64,000 nucleotides of DNA from Heliomicrobium undosum (GTDB lineage Bacteria > Bacillota > Desulfitobacteriia > Heliobacteriales > Heliobacteriaceae), in NCBI RefSeq assembly GCF_009877425.1, contig NZ_WXEY01000001.1, positions 357,832-421,831 of the forward strand. The letters are read 5' to 3'. Below, piece by piece: positions 42,575-51,994 of this stretch. Within the stretch, counting starts at the first letter, position 1. Each line of letters starts with the position of its first letter. Both the position numbers and the translations under genes were made by a program. The notes beneath the pieces are model-generated. The model searched no databases. It was not told the origin of the DNA and saw only the letters and a list, made by a program, of their open reading frames with translations.

Positions 42575-43165
42575 TCATGATGGAACCTCGCTGCTCGGCG
42601 GCGGCATCGAATCGATGCGCACCCGACCGTTCCGGGATACGATGACATAGCGGCAACGTCCATTCATCCCCCGCAGCATGACCGTCCCCCCCATGGTTGG
42701 CATGCCGGACTTGCCGTCGGTGGTAAAAATAAAGGTGTTTCTATAATAGAGAGAGCTCAGGTTGAAGCTGGTCGATTGAATAACAACGCCGCCCGGCAAG
42801 GACCGCCAGTCGTTCGTCCGTTCATCATCGCTGTAGGTGATGCGGTATTGTGGGCTATTCATGGTGAAGGCCACAGCGACAGTCCGTTGTTCCAGCACCG
42901 CTTTGTCCCTGGCGGACAGCAGATCGACCTGCACCTGACGCGCTGCCGATTCCAGCGATAACTGCCCATGCCAGCGGCTTAAAATAGGACCGGTTGCCAG
43001 CAGTAGGAAGCCGAGCAGCGCAAGGACCAAGCTGATCTCAACGAGTGTGTAGCCGCCATGGGACTCCCGCAACGCGATCAACGTTGCCGACCCCTTTGAC
43101 ACCCCCAGCGCCTCTTTTGTTTCGCCGGCGCACATCCACCGCTTGAATGGACTTACCATAAGCAT
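42575..43165 (-). CDS. Minor pilin (GspH/FimT-like)
   Basis: 196 residues. The cleavage site SHGG is followed by YTLVEISLVLALLGFLLLATGPIL with Glu5, the N-methylated helix, then a GspH-type beta domain (SAARQVQVDLLSARDKAVLEQRTVAVAF, GTVMLRGMNGRCRYVIVSRNGRVRI). The leader of 38 residues is longer than usual; an internal start is possible. ATG with AGGAAG upstream. Initiating pseudopilin of the operon A pilus by analogy. Confidence 0.82.
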   Translation of the reverse strand: MLMVSPFKRWMCAGETKEALGVSKGSATLIALRESHGGYTLVEISLVLALLGFLLLATGPILSRWHGQLSLESAARQVQVDLLSARDKAVLEQRTVAVAFTMNSPQYRITYSDDERTNDWRSLPGGVVIQSTSFNLSSLYYRNTFIFTTDGKSGMPTMGGTVMLRGMNGRCRYVIVSRNGRVRIDSMPPPSSEVPS

Positions 43166-43267
43166 GACTTCCTAACGTTATTCCTCATTCACCACTGACT
43201 CGCCTCACTGATACCCATGATTGCCCCATGATTTACCGCATGACGTACCCCATTACTTCAACAGCAG

Positions 43268-43780
43268 TCACGGAACTCGGGACCCGCTTAAAAGGGACGC
43301 CCTTTCCAGTAGGGCTATCTTCCAAGGACCGTCGGGCGATTTCTCTATATCTACGCGGGCCATCATGACGAAACGCCCCCCGTCCCCCTCCGCCGCCGAG
43401 ATGATGTCCAGGGCAAAGGGGCGTTCCGGTACGCTTCGATAGGTGAGTTTGACCCTCCCGTCACCCAGGGAAAGACCCGGGAGCCTGGAGGCCAAATGGC
43501 TGACCATCTCTTCCACATCCGGCTGGCTGTCGCTTCGGCTTTCACCCTGGTTTTCGAGCGCGGGCCGGTTTACAAGCGCCGGTTGGTCTTCCGGCGACGG
43601 GCGGGTGCGCAGCCACTCTCCCGTGACAGCCAGAGCCGCCTCGATGCCCGACTCGGCGCAGTAGAGGACCTGTTCGGCCCGCGCCTGTGTCCGGACAGAA
43701 GACCATGCGTGGTTTCCCATCGCCGTAACCGTCGCGGCCATCATCGCCAGTGCGGCAATGATGAAAAAAAGATAGATCAA
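43268..43780 (-). CDS. PilX/GspK-like minor pilus protein
   Basis: About 170 residues from TTG (43778-43780); the start is uncertain, with AAGGGGAAG 14 bases away. N-terminal membrane helix LIYLFFIIAALAMMAATVTAMG lacks the Glu5/KG cleavage site but resembles PilX, with the hallmark AEQVLYCAESGIEAALAV (AESGxEAA). The rest is soluble. Sits eight bases after the PilV-like gene. Confidence 0.7.
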   Translation of the reverse strand: MIYLFFIIAALAMMAATVTAMGNHAWSSVRTQARAEQVLYCAESGIEAALAVTGEWLRTRPSPEDQPALVNRPALENQGESRSDSQPDVEEMVSHLASRLPGLSLGDGRVKLTYRSVPERPFALDIISAAEGDGGRFVMMARVDIEKSPDGPWKIALLERASLLSGSRVP

Positions 43781-43788
43781 CCCGGAAC

Positions 43789-44259
43789 CTACTTCCCCTT
43801 GGCCGGAAGCGCCACCAGTGTCGCAAGGGCGCACTTTGCTCCTGCCGCCTTTAGCGACGGCGATTCCGGCAGCATGGTCCCCGTTCCTTCGCTCACTTCT
43901 CCCTGTGGGAAACTCGCCTGATCCCATAGGATCACAGATACCTCCTTAAGATGCAGCTCTGCCGGCTCAATCGCATCCCGGACCGTCAGGTCGCAGCGAA
44001 AGCCTTCCGATATGGTCAACCCCTGGGGGAGACTGCTGTTGCACTGCGTCGGATCCGCCTTGATCTGCGCTCGTTTGGATTCGAGCACCTGTTGCGCCAG
44101 CATCATCATCTGGGCAAACCGTTCGCTCCGGCGCTCCAACCGTTCCGCCACGGTCATGACGCCATAGAGGGGAAGGGCGGTCATACTCAGCAGCAACAGG
44201 GCGATCAGCGTCTCCGCTAAGATGCTTCCCTTTTCCGTCATCGTTAGGCCTTTACTCAT
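43789..44259 (-). CDS. Minor pilin (PilV/GspI-like)
   Basis: 156 residues from ATG (44257-44259). Leader MSKGLTMTEKG, then SILAETLIALLLLSMTALPLYGVMTVAERLERR with Glu5, and a soluble domain with a Cys pair (CNSSLPQG...FRCDL). Overlaps the PilO-like gene by eight bases. A TTG two codons earlier, next to AAGGA, is an alternative start. Confidence 0.75.
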   Translation of the reverse strand: MSKGLTMTEKGSILAETLIALLLLSMTALPLYGVMTVAERLERRSERFAQMMMLAQQVLESKRAQIKADPTQCNSSLPQGLTISEGFRCDLTVRDAIEPAELHLKEVSVILWDQASFPQGEVSEGTGTMLPESPSLKAAGAKCALATLVALPAKGK

Positions 44260-45058
44260 GGCCAACGTTCCTTATCGTTTTTTGACCTGAATCTTGCAGT
44301 ATATTTTTCGTCGCGGCATATCCCTGTCGGTCGCTGAACGTGAAAAAAAACAGCCGCAGTCCGGCAAGCATCGCCGGCGGCGCCGAGCTATCTGCTGAGA
44401 CGCTGTCTACGGGGACGCTTTCGAGGCTTCCGTTAAAGGCTGTTTCTTTATCTCGACTGTGCTCTCTCAACAACTGCAGCAGCGCTGCCGCCTCCGCCCC
44501 GTGCGCCTTACCCAACTGGCCGCCGCGCCCCTCGGCGCCTAACGCTTCTTGCCGAATTCCTTCGGGAGAAAGCCAGACAAAGGACTCTACAAAAAGACCG
44601 GGTTCTCTTTTCTCCAAGTCACTCAAGAAGTCGCTTAGTTTCTGATAATCCCCTTCGATAACAACCGTAATTCCACCCTTGCGCAATCGGCTCGCCCCTG
44701 CCTGGTCTTTGATGCCTTCGCCACGAACCCGGCGGATCGTCACCCCGGTTGCCTCTGCCGCCTCGGCGATGGCTGTCACTTGCTTTGCATCATTCGAATC
44801 GGTAATCGTCCGGAGCGAATCCACTCCAATGGAATCAGATTTGTGTTTTGCTCGCTCCGATTCTTCATGAGACATACGAAACCGCTCTGTCATCGCCTGC
44901 GCCGACTTCAACCGTTCCGCGTTCACCTGGTATTGCCGCCACAGAGACTCCCAAAAAAGCGTGTAGGCAGAAGCAGTGAGAACAGTCAGCAGCGTAATAT
45001 GCAGGAGAACCTGCTCGCGGCGAGTTCTTTTTTCAAACCAGTTAAGAAGTCCCCCCAT
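44252..45058 (-). CDS. PilO/GspM-like pilus assembly protein (operon A)
   Basis: 268 residues from ATG (45056-45058; GGGAGG upstream). Cytoplasmic start KRTRREQVLLHI, one TM helix (ITLLTVLTASAYTLFW), a coiled coil (QYQVNAERLKSAQAMTERFRM), and a ferredoxin-like domain with GITVVIEGDYQKLSDFLSDLEKREPGLFVESF, typical of PilO. Works with the PilN-like protein upstream as inner-membrane alignment complex. Confidence 0.78.
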   Translation of the reverse strand: MGGLLNWFEKRTRREQVLLHITLLTVLTASAYTLFWESLWRQYQVNAERLKSAQAMTERFRMSHEESERAKHKSDSIGVDSLRTITDSNDAKQVTAIAEAAEATGVTIRRVRGEGIKDQAGASRLRKGGITVVIEGDYQKLSDFLSDLEKREPGLFVESFVWLSPEGIRQEALGAEGRGGQLGKAHGAEAAALLQLLREHSRDKETAFNGSLESVPVDSVSADSSAPPAMLAGLRLFFFTFSDRQGYAATKNILQDSGQKTIRNVGHE

Positions 45059-45077
45059 CGAAAAAGCCTCCCTTCCC

Positions 45078-45659
45078 CTATCTGCCTTCGTCTGAAGGGC
45101 TGGCAAATTCAGCGAGGGACAGGTTAACGGGCAACCGGCACATAATTTGGAAGCGAACTTCTCCTTTGTGCCCGTAGGTTCCGTCTAATAGCATTACTTC
45201 TGTAAAACCGGTCAGCCGCTTCAGCTTATCCATAAAGTCACCGACCGCTCTGAGACTGCTGCTCTCCCCCGCCAGCAGCAAGGCGCCGCCGGAATGGCTC
45301 GTTTCCATCAGAATAGCAGTCAAGCGCAATTGCCCTTCCGGAAAAGCGTCATCAAGACCCCGGAGGCGTTCTGCCCAGCGCGATCTCTCCACAACCATGG
45401 CCGACAAAATAGCCGCTTCCTTTTCATTGAGCGTTCTTTCCTCATCCTTTACCCGCGCGTTTTCTAGGCTCACTCGCATATGGTCGACCTCTTTTTCAAC
45501 CGCTTCCGCCTGCTCCATCAGGCTGCTTACATATTTTTCGGCTCCGACAGAGAATCCAGCGCCAACGAACAAACAAACGACCAGAGACATCGCCATCCGA
45601 CGGAGCAACCCCCTCCGCTTGGCACGAACCGCGCCAGGCAACAGGTTTATCTCTGCCAT
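45078..45659 (-). CDS. PilN-like pilus assembly protein (operon A)
   Basis: 193 residues. Begins with the PilN signature AEINLLPGAVRAKRRG, which contacts PilM, then one TM helix (MSLVVCLFVGAGFSVGA), coiled coil and a C-terminal domain (RLTAILMETSHSGGALLLAGESSSLRAVGDFMDKLKR). No PilM is encoded in operon A, so it would have to use the PilM of operon B. ATG with AGGGGGG upstream. Confidence 0.82.
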   Translation of the reverse strand: MAEINLLPGAVRAKRRGLLRRMAMSLVVCLFVGAGFSVGAEKYVSSLMEQAEAVEKEVDHMRVSLENARVKDEERTLNEKEAAILSAMVVERSRWAERLRGLDDAFPEGQLRLTAILMETSHSGGALLLAGESSSLRAVGDFMDKLKRLTGFTEVMLLDGTYGHKGEVRFQIMCRLPVNLSLAEFASPSDEGR

Positions 45660-45679
45660 CGAAAGCCCCCCTAAGCCCC

Positions 45680-46168
45680 CTAAAATCCTGACTGTGTGAC
45701 CAACAATTTGCCTTCCGCAATCGCAAAAGTCACAGACATGTCGTCCCCTCCGGGAAGCCGGTTCGGTCCATAGGATACCATTCGCGCCACTCCCGGCGCT
45801 GACCAGAGGTTCTTCGGCTCATACAGGTAGGCTGTTCCCCAGGGATCCTTCCAGATATTCAAACTCGCCGGAGCGGCTGCAGCCAGGTCCTTATCGAGCA
45901 GATTGGCGTACTGCAAGTCCACCGCAGCCGGGAGTTTCCCCTGATCAACGAAATAATGGCGAACAGCCATTTCAACAGCGCGAAAATCATTGGTAACGGA
46001 CGAGACCCTCGCTTTCTCGGGCGCCGCCGACCACTTTGGCGCAAATAAAATGGTCAGCAGCCCCATCATCGTCACCACGAGCATGACTTCAATGAGCGTA
46101 AATCCCTTCTCTCGCCACCTTCGGTTGGGTAGAGACTTTTTCCGGCAAATGGTCCTGCCCCTATGCAT
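45680..46168 (-). CDS. GspG-like pilin (operon A)
   Basis: 162 residues. Leader of 22 residues ending REKG, cleavage, then FTLIEVMLVVTMMGLLTILFAPKW with Glu5. The soluble domain has the GspG pattern (VTNDFRAVEMAVRHYFVDQGKLP, IWKDPWGTAYLYEP). It is the most major-pilin-like gene of this operon. ATG with GGGAGGGA upstream. Confidence 0.88.
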   Translation of the reverse strand: MHRGRTICRKKSLPNRRWREKGFTLIEVMLVVTMMGLLTILFAPKWSAAPEKARVSSVTNDFRAVEMAVRHYFVDQGKLPAAVDLQYANLLDKDLAAAAPASLNIWKDPWGTAYLYEPKNLWSAPGVARMVSYGPNRLPGGDDMSVTFAIAEGKLLVTQSGF

Positions 46169-46251
46169 CTGCTTCCCTCCCTCCGACCCACCCTGATGGT
46201 GAGTTAGGTAACCTTGGTATGCTGTTGGTGAGAGGCCATCGCCCGTTTCTG

Positions 46252-47478
46252 TTACAGTGGTCCATTGATGGCCTCGAAAAGCGGCATGAGCAATGAAAGA
46301 GCCAAAAACCCGATAATCCCTGCCATCAAAAACAGCAACACCGGTTCGAGCAGGAGCGTCAATCGAACGACAGCGCCATCTACCTCCGCCTCGAAGTAGT
46401 CGGCCGTTTTCTCTAAAAGCGCATCCAAGGCGCCGCTCTCTTCTCCGATATAGACCAGATGGACAAACTCCGGCGGAAACCAGTTCGATTGTTCTAACAT
46501 ACGGTGCAGCGAATGCCCTTTCCCGACACCGTTGCGCACCCGCCGCACAGCTTCCGCGAGGCTTCGGTAAAGGGCTACCTTCTCTACGATCGCCAGCGCT
46601 TGCACAATGGGAACGCCGTTCCCGGCTAAGATGCTCAGGCTCCGGCTGATCCGGGCGATGGCCGCGCGGTGGATGAACCCGCCCACTAGGGGGAGTTTGA
46701 AGAGAACCTTTTCCAGAGAAATTCGATACTCGTCACGCATGGCTACCCGCCAAAGCCCGAAAAGGCAGATCGGCGCCAAAAAAATCAGCCACGGGACGTA
46801 CTCCCCGCTCAACCTTGCAAGGGCCAAAACAAAACGTGTGCTCCCAGGCAGTTCCCTCCCCAGGCTGTTCAGCAAATCCGAATAGGCAGGAATGACAAAG
46901 AGGAGAAAAAAGATCGTCGCTCCGCCGGCAGTGATCAGGACAATGGATGGATACAGCAAGGCCACCCGGATTTTTTTTGCCATCGCCGACTCCTTTTCAT
47001 AGTGATCGGCCAGCCGGTGGAGGCTCTGGTCCAACACCCCGCCCATCTCTCCCGTTTCGACGAGACGGATAAACAGTTCCGGGAAGATATGTCTCTGCTG
47101 CTCCAGCGCACTGATCAACGTTTGACCCTGCGCCACAGCCAGACCCACCTGCTGGGCCGCCGTTTTCAGCGCCTGCGGCGTCAACCTCCGCGCCACCATG
47201 GACAAGCCCGCGCACAAGGGGACGCCGGCATCGATCAACGCGGCCAGTTGCCGGCAGAAGCGCGACAAGTCACCGGCGTCCACAAACCGCCTCCAACGCA
47301 ATGACATCCCTTCGAGGCCCAGCGACGGTCGCCATGGCTGGTCTTTCCTCTTGAGGTCAATGACAAAACAGCCCAACCGCTGCAGGTCCTGGACTGCCGC
47401 TTTTTCTGAGGGGGCTTGTAACAACCCCTCCTCGGCCCTGCCGCTGCGATCCCGCACTTTATAGGAAAATATCGGCAT
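46252..47478 (-). CDS. PilC/GspF-type inner-membrane platform protein (operon A)
   Basis: 408 residues. Two GspF domains (DLSRFCRQLAALIDAGVPLCAGLSMV... and HRAAIARISRSLSILAGNGVPIVQALAIVEKVA) with three TM segments (ALLYPSIVLITAGGATIFFLLFVIPAY; VPWLIFLAPICLFGLW; LTLLLEPVLLFLMAGIIGFLALSLLMP). It couples the ATPase to pilin extraction. It lies three bases after the ATPase gene. A paralogue is at 53366-54610. Confidence 0.92.
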   Translation of the reverse strand: MPIFSYKVRDRSGRAEEGLLQAPSEKAAVQDLQRLGCFVIDLKRKDQPWRPSLGLEGMSLRWRRFVDAGDLSRFCRQLAALIDAGVPLCAGLSMVARRLTPQALKTAAQQVGLAVAQGQTLISALEQQRHIFPELFIRLVETGEMGGVLDQSLHRLADHYEKESAMAKKIRVALLYPSIVLITAGGATIFFLLFVIPAYSDLLNSLGRELPGSTRFVLALARLSGEYVPWLIFLAPICLFGLWRVAMRDEYRISLEKVLFKLPLVGGFIHRAAIARISRSLSILAGNGVPIVQALAIVEKVALYRSLAEAVRRVRNGVGKGHSLHRMLEQSNWFPPEFVHLVYIGEESGALDALLEKTADYFEAEVDGAVVRLTLLLEPVLLFLMAGIIGFLALSLLMPLFEAINGPL

Positions 47479-47481
47479 TTG

Positions 47482-48807
47482 TTATCCATCCATTCGAAAG
47501 GCGACCCGCATCACTTCCTGCACTGTCGTCTCCCCTAGGATCGCTTTTGTCATTCCGTCGGCAATCAAGCCGACCATCCCTTCTTCGATCGCTTTTGCCC
47601 GAATGGCCTCGGCGCCCGCCTTCGCCATGATCAACTGGCGCAGGCTCGATCGCATGACCATCACCTCATGGATGGCCAGGCGTCCATCAAAACCCGTTTG
47701 GTTGCAACGGTTACAGCCGCCGCCCTTGTAAAGAATGTCTGTTTTCATTCCACAGGTCTCCAAGAAGATGCGTTCCGGTGATGACCTGGGCGGGTGATAG
47801 CTCGTTTTGCAGGATGGGCAGATCCGTCGAACGAGCCGCTGCGTCACAACGCCCGAAACTGCTGAAGCCACGAGAAAGGGCTCCACCCCCATGTCGATCA
47901 ACCTGCCTGCCGCCCCGGCCGCATCTCCTGTATGTAACGTCGAAAAAACGAGATGGCCTGTCGTTGCCGCTTTGACGGCGATGTCAGCCGTTTCTTTGTC
48001 CCGGATCTCTCCGATCAGAATCACATCGGGATCATGGCGCAAAATTGCTCGCAAACCTTCTGTAAAGTCAATCCCCGCTTTTGCGCTGACTTGCACCTGA
48101 TTGATGCCGCTCAGGATGTACTCGACGGGATCTTCGATAGTGATGATGTTTTTTTCAGGGCTCTTGAGTGTGTTTATTGCGGCGTACAGCGTCGTTGTTT
48201 TACCCGCGCCGGTTGGCCCCGTGACAACGATCATGCCGTAGGTATTGCGCGTCAACGACTGAAAGTCTGCCAGCGTGCCTGGCAGGAATCCCAACTCGTC
48301 GAGGTTCAGCGGCGTCTGCTTTCTGTCTAACATCCGTAGGGCGCATTTTTCACCAAAGATGGTGGGCAACGTGGCTACGCGCAAGTCAATTTGCTTGTCC
48401 GGCAGTGTGATCTGAATCCGTCCGTCCTGGGCGGTGCGCCGCCGGGCAATATCCATGCCGGCAAGCACTTTAATCCGGGAAACCACCTGCCCGTGCAGCC
48501 CTTTCGGCAACAGCCATTCGTCCCGGAGCAGTCCATCGATGCGAAAACGGACGACACTTTGCGTGTCTAATGGGTCGATATGTATGTCTGTGGCCCGTTC
48601 CCTCGCAGCCCGCAGGATCATATCCTCCACCAGTTCGACAACCGACGGCTGATCCAGTCCCCAGTTGCGCCCGTCCTTATCGACCATCGCTGTATCCACG
48701 CTTTTTGTCGGTAAGAGCACATCTTTCACTATCTTTTGATTATCGCTCCCAACTGCTCCTCGCCAAGGTTCGGCATCAGCCGGTTGGATCTTTGTAAAAT
48801 ACGTCAA
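47482..48807 (-). CDS. GspE/PilB-type ATPase without N-terminal MshEN domain (operon A)
   Basis: 441 residues, about 130 shorter than the second PilB because it begins almost at the core (PSVVELVEDMILRAARERATDIHIDP). Walker A GPTGAGKTTTLYA, Asp box IITIEDPVEY, Walker B DPDVILIGEIRDKETADIA, His box TTGHLVFSTLHTGD, and the zinc tetracysteine (CPSC...CNRC). Resembles ComGA/GspE assembly motors. TTG start (48805-48807) with GGGGGG upstream; first gene of operon A. Confidence 0.92.
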   Translation of the reverse strand: MTYFTKIQPADAEPWRGAVGSDNQKIVKDVLLPTKSVDTAMVDKDGRNWGLDQPSVVELVEDMILRAARERATDIHIDPLDTQSVVRFRIDGLLRDEWLLPKGLHGQVVSRIKVLAGMDIARRRTAQDGRIQITLPDKQIDLRVATLPTIFGEKCALRMLDRKQTPLNLDELGFLPGTLADFQSLTRNTYGMIVVTGPTGAGKTTTLYAAINTLKSPEKNIITIEDPVEYILSGINQVQVSAKAGIDFTEGLRAILRHDPDVILIGEIRDKETADIAVKAATTGHLVFSTLHTGDAAGAAGRLIDMGVEPFLVASAVSGVVTQRLVRRICPSCKTSYHPPRSSPERIFLETCGMKTDILYKGGGCNRCNQTGFDGRLAIHEVMVMRSSLRQLIMAKAGAEAIRAKAIEEGMVGLIADGMTKAILGETTVQEVMRVAFRMDG

Positions 48808-48906
48808 TCAAATCCCCCCTCGCCAATTGTCCCTGATTAGCCCTATTTGTAGCCTTATTGTTTGCATTTCTACCTAAATTTTAAAAATCCTGTAAATTTT
48901 TCAAAA

Positions 48907-48934
48907 TAAAAAAAGCCCCGCTTTCAGCGGGGTT
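48907..48934 (-). terminator. Terminator of pilus operon B
   Basis: CCCCGCT/AGCGGGG stem (48916-48922 with 48926-48932, 3-nt loop) followed on the minus strand by GCTTTTTTTATTTTG, about 30 bases past the pilM stop. It separates the two pilus operons. Confidence 0.85.
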
Positions 48935-48965
48935 CGCTCTGGTGAGCATTCATTTGTTCACATCG

Positions 48966-50054
48966 TTAGTCGTCGCTTCGCAGCGCTAACCCTGTAACGA
49001 CGGCCATATCGGGTGTCAAAAGCTCAAGACAGTCGGGTTTGATCTGGGCGACCAGGCTCGTCTGCATGTCGACGACAGAGACGGGCAACTTGAACTCCTG
49101 TGTAAAATAGGCATCAATCCCCCGCAGCCGGGAGAGGCCGCCGCAGAGCACGAGATGGGAGAAACTGCTGTCCCGGTATTGAAGGTTGTAAAAATCAAGC
49201 GATCTGCGGACTTCCACGAGCAGATCGGAAAAGAAGGACTGCAGGAGAAACTGCATCTGGACGGCCTGGGAATTAACCGTTACGCCGTCTGATTCGTCCG
49301 TCTCCCTCGCTTCCGCAGTGACCGCGGCCTCCGCAATCATCTGCCGCAGTTGAAATGTTTCAACAGGGAAGGTCTGGCCCAAGCTCTCCTCCAACCGAGC
49401 CGCGCCCAACTGGATAAAGCGGATGAACTGAACTTTTCCTTCCCGAAACACTGTGAATGTGGAACGATCATTGCCCATATCCAGGCAACCATATGTCCGG
49501 AGGTCATTTTCGCGCACCACATTCAGGAGCCGATTCAGCGCGAAGGAGGATGTTTCCACGGCGGTAACCGTCAGTCCGGCCCCTTTGAGGCATTCAAAGT
49601 GCCGGACGACCTCCTCCCTTGGAATCGCCACGAGCAGCAGTTGGGCCATTCGATCGCCTTCCACATCGATGAAGCCTTGATGCAAATAATCGTAGACATA
49701 GTCATCAGCCGATAGAGGCACATACTTCTCCAATTCCCAGCGAAGCGAAGCTCGCAGTTCCTCTTCCGGCATATGGGGCATGCGGATTTGGCGGGAAATC
49801 AGGTTGCGAGACGGAAAGGCCAGGACCGCGCGCTTCACTTTTTTTCGCACACTGGACAGGCATTTCTCGATAGTCGCCTCCAGCGCATCGTAGTAGGCAT
49901 CCGTGTAGGCTTCTCCCACCGGCGGTGAAAAAGGTTGTTTTACCGCGGTCAGGATTTCAAGACGCTGCTTGCGCCGGGATACCTCGACCATCCGCACCGC
50001 AGTGCCGGCTATCTCGATGCCAAGGGTGTTGATCGGTCCAAACAACTTCTTCAC
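48966..50054 (-). CDS. pilM: Type IV pilus assembly protein PilM
   Basis: 362 residues of actin-like fold: LGIEIAGTAVRMVEVSRRK, LAFPSRNLISRQIRMPHMPEEELRASLRWELEKYVP, GCLDMGNDRSTFTVF (phosphate loop), VLCGGLSRLRGIDAYF. Cytoplasmic, binds the PilN N-terminus. GTG start (50052-50054). Last gene of operon B, unusual because pilM normally leads pilMNO. Confidence 0.92.
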   Translation of the reverse strand: MKKLFGPINTLGIEIAGTAVRMVEVSRRKQRLEILTAVKQPFSPPVGEAYTDAYYDALEATIEKCLSSVRKKVKRAVLAFPSRNLISRQIRMPHMPEEELRASLRWELEKYVPLSADDYVYDYLHQGFIDVEGDRMAQLLLVAIPREEVVRHFECLKGAGLTVTAVETSSFALNRLLNVVRENDLRTYGCLDMGNDRSTFTVFREGKVQFIRFIQLGAARLEESLGQTFPVETFQLRQMIAEAAVTAEARETDESDGVTVNSQAVQMQFLLQSFFSDLLVEVRRSLDFYNLQYRDSSFSHLVLCGGLSRLRGIDAYFTQEFKLPVSVVDMQTSLVAQIKPDCLELLTPDMAVVTGLALRSDD

Positions 50055-50093
50055 CTGCCTTCATTCCTTAAAAAAACTTACATCGGCGCAGCG

Positions 50094-51323
50094 TTAGGTG
50101 CGTGCGCTGTCCCCCGCTTTCGGCGGTATGGATGGAAGTCTGGGAATCGTCGGTATGGAGGGCGCCATAGGGTCTGCCGATGGGTTGGGGGTAAGGCCCG
50201 GCAAAGAGGGCAACCCAGGGATGCTGGGAATACCGGGGAGGACGGGAATGGTCGGTAAGCCGGAAGCGCCCGGGAGAGTCGGGGCGGCGCCCGGAGCAAC
50301 ATTCGAGGGGGGACTCCACGGTATTCCCTGTGAGGTTCCGCCGTTTTTCAATACAGAGTCGGGAAGTTGCCCCACCTCACGCAACCATGGGTTGGTGTCA
50401 TCCCAAACACGGGGTTCGAAAGGATTCTGTCGGCCAAGGGGGTACTGTTCCAGATTGATAGTGTCGGAGTTTCCGCCGGCCCCGACTTCGAAAAAGGAGA
50501 CCGTAAAAGCCGCATTCAACATGGTCGTTTTCGGCTTTACATTCGGGTCAGCGGGAGCCTCGGCCCGCGGAAGCCGGATTGTCACATTGCCCACACTTTT
50601 TTGCTGGACATTGACCTCACCGGAGGGAGATTTCGAAAACGTGGTGATGACCACATCGATCAGTTCGAGGAGCACATTGACAGAGTCTTTTTTGGCGTCA
50701 TTTCCCTTGGCTTTGCTTTGGTTCTCTTTTTCTTTCTCCCGGTTTTCCCAGGTAATCGCAAAATTCCTGACCAATGCGCCGCCGCGCAACGTCTCCACCC
50801 GAGATGAGAAGTCCACCAAAGCGTCAAAGGCGCCTTCCACGACCATGTTCACTGGGATTTCCGAAATCAATTTGCCCTCTCTGTCCGGACGATCCAATTT
50901 GGGCAGCGGAACAAAGTACTTGATGGTCACATTCGAGGCTTTGGCAGCCTCACCCACCAGCAGGGCCATCTCTCCAGTCGTCAGTTCAGAAGGGTAGGCG
51001 TGAAACTGATGATTGTACCTCGTCCGGCTATTGACCAACTCTTGTTCAATCTGTGGGAGACGCTCGATCCGCCGCTTCGCTGAATCCAACTTCTGCTTCG
51101 ATAGGGGGATTTCGTTCGAGAGGACGGCAAACTGGTCCATTTGCCCCTCAAGCACCAGTATGTATAGGCTGGTAATGGATACGGAGGCGGCTAATATGGC
51201 CAGCAGCACCTTTTCGCGTCTCGTCCGCACTGACCACCAGTTCGATTCTCCCAGATTTATTTGGAACCAGGACGGCGGGAAGAGGTTCTTGAATGACGGA
51301 AACTGGAACTTGCCCATTTTCAT
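50094..51323 (-). CDS. pilO: PilO with PilP-like segment and Pro-rich tail
   Basis: 409 residues, about twice a normal PilO. One TM helix (KVLLAILAASVSITSLYIL), coiled coil (about 70-105), and the PilO ferredoxin-like domain (SNVTIKYFVPLP... ALVDFSSRVETLRGGALVRNFAITW). After it comes a segment with YPLGRQNPFEPRVW, recalling the RDPFxP motif of PilP, and then about 75 residues rich in Pro, Gly, Ile and Leu (units such as LPTIPVLPGIP and IPGLPSLPGL). No separate pilP gene exists here. ATG overlaps the pilN stop (ATGA). Confidence 0.82.
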   Translation of the reverse strand: MKMGKFQFPSFKNLFPPSWFQINLGESNWWSVRTRREKVLLAILAASVSITSLYILVLEGQMDQFAVLSNEIPLSKQKLDSAKRRIERLPQIEQELVNSRTRYNHQFHAYPSELTTGEMALLVGEAAKASNVTIKYFVPLPKLDRPDREGKLISEIPVNMVVEGAFDALVDFSSRVETLRGGALVRNFAITWENREKEKENQSKAKGNDAKKDSVNVLLELIDVVITTFSKSPSGEVNVQQKSVGNVTIRLPRAEAPADPNVKPKTTMLNAAFTVSFFEVGAGGNSDTINLEQYPLGRQNPFEPRVWDDTNPWLREVGQLPDSVLKNGGTSQGIPWSPPSNVAPGAAPTLPGASGLPTIPVLPGIPSIPGLPSLPGLTPNPSADPMAPSIPTIPRLPSIPPKAGDSART

Positions 51324-51952
51324 CGCCCTTCACCCCCTCGGGCCGAGCTGTTTTTCTTGGCTTCGTCCTTCCCATCTTTGGGGACAACCTGAAGTCCCTG
51401 CGGAATCGGCGCCAACGACGCATGAACCTTGAAACGGGTCACCCAACGGAAATTAACGTCCTTGTCACGGGCATCTACCAGTTCGACACTCGAAAAATAA
51501 GGCAGGCTGCGCAGTTTCAGGATAAAGACGCCGACCTGCTCAAAAGCCGTCGTTTCCCCCTCAATCTCAAGCACCGTCTTGTCCGCATCATATGTATTTA
51601 ACGTCACAGTCGCCAACCAAAGCGCTTCGGGCGTCACCGTCTTCACATCGCTGAATACCTGTGACCAGGGGATACGGGCGCCGCGCAACTGCTCTAAGAT
51701 TTCAGCCTTCTTCCGGTTGTCGCTGATCTCTTTTTCGATGGCCTCGACCCGTTGGAGTTCAGGCTGAAGGGCGGCCATCTCCGCCTCGATGCGTTCGCCT
51801 TCTTTTTGAGACATGTAAATCTTCACCAGGAAAGAACCGTAACCGACTAAGCAAGCGAGAACGCCCAAGGTGACACCACTGCGAACGAATAAGGAGCGCT
51901 TGTCCAGTTTTTTAGGGCGCAATTCGAGCGGGAGTAAGTTTATCGACTGCAC
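51320..51952 (-). CDS. pilN: Type IV pilus assembly protein PilN
   Basis: 210 residues: QSINLLPLELRPKKLDKR (PilM-binding), one TM helix (SGVTLGVLACLVGYGSFLV), coiled coil and C-terminal domain (WSQVFSDVKTVTPEALWLATVTLN, TAFEQVGVFILKLRSLPYFSSVEL). GTG start (51950-51952), 42 bases after pilD. Confidence 0.9.
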   Translation of the reverse strand: MQSINLLPLELRPKKLDKRSLFVRSGVTLGVLACLVGYGSFLVKIYMSQKEGERIEAEMAALQPELQRVEAIEKEISDNRKKAEILEQLRGARIPWSQVFSDVKTVTPEALWLATVTLNTYDADKTVLEIEGETTAFEQVGVFILKLRSLPYFSSVELVDARDKDVNFRWVTRFKVHASLAPIPQGLQVVPKDGKDEAKKNSSARGGEGR

Positions 51953-51994
51953 TATCGATGTCGCTCCTTAGCGGTCTTTTTCTGCGGTCTTTTT

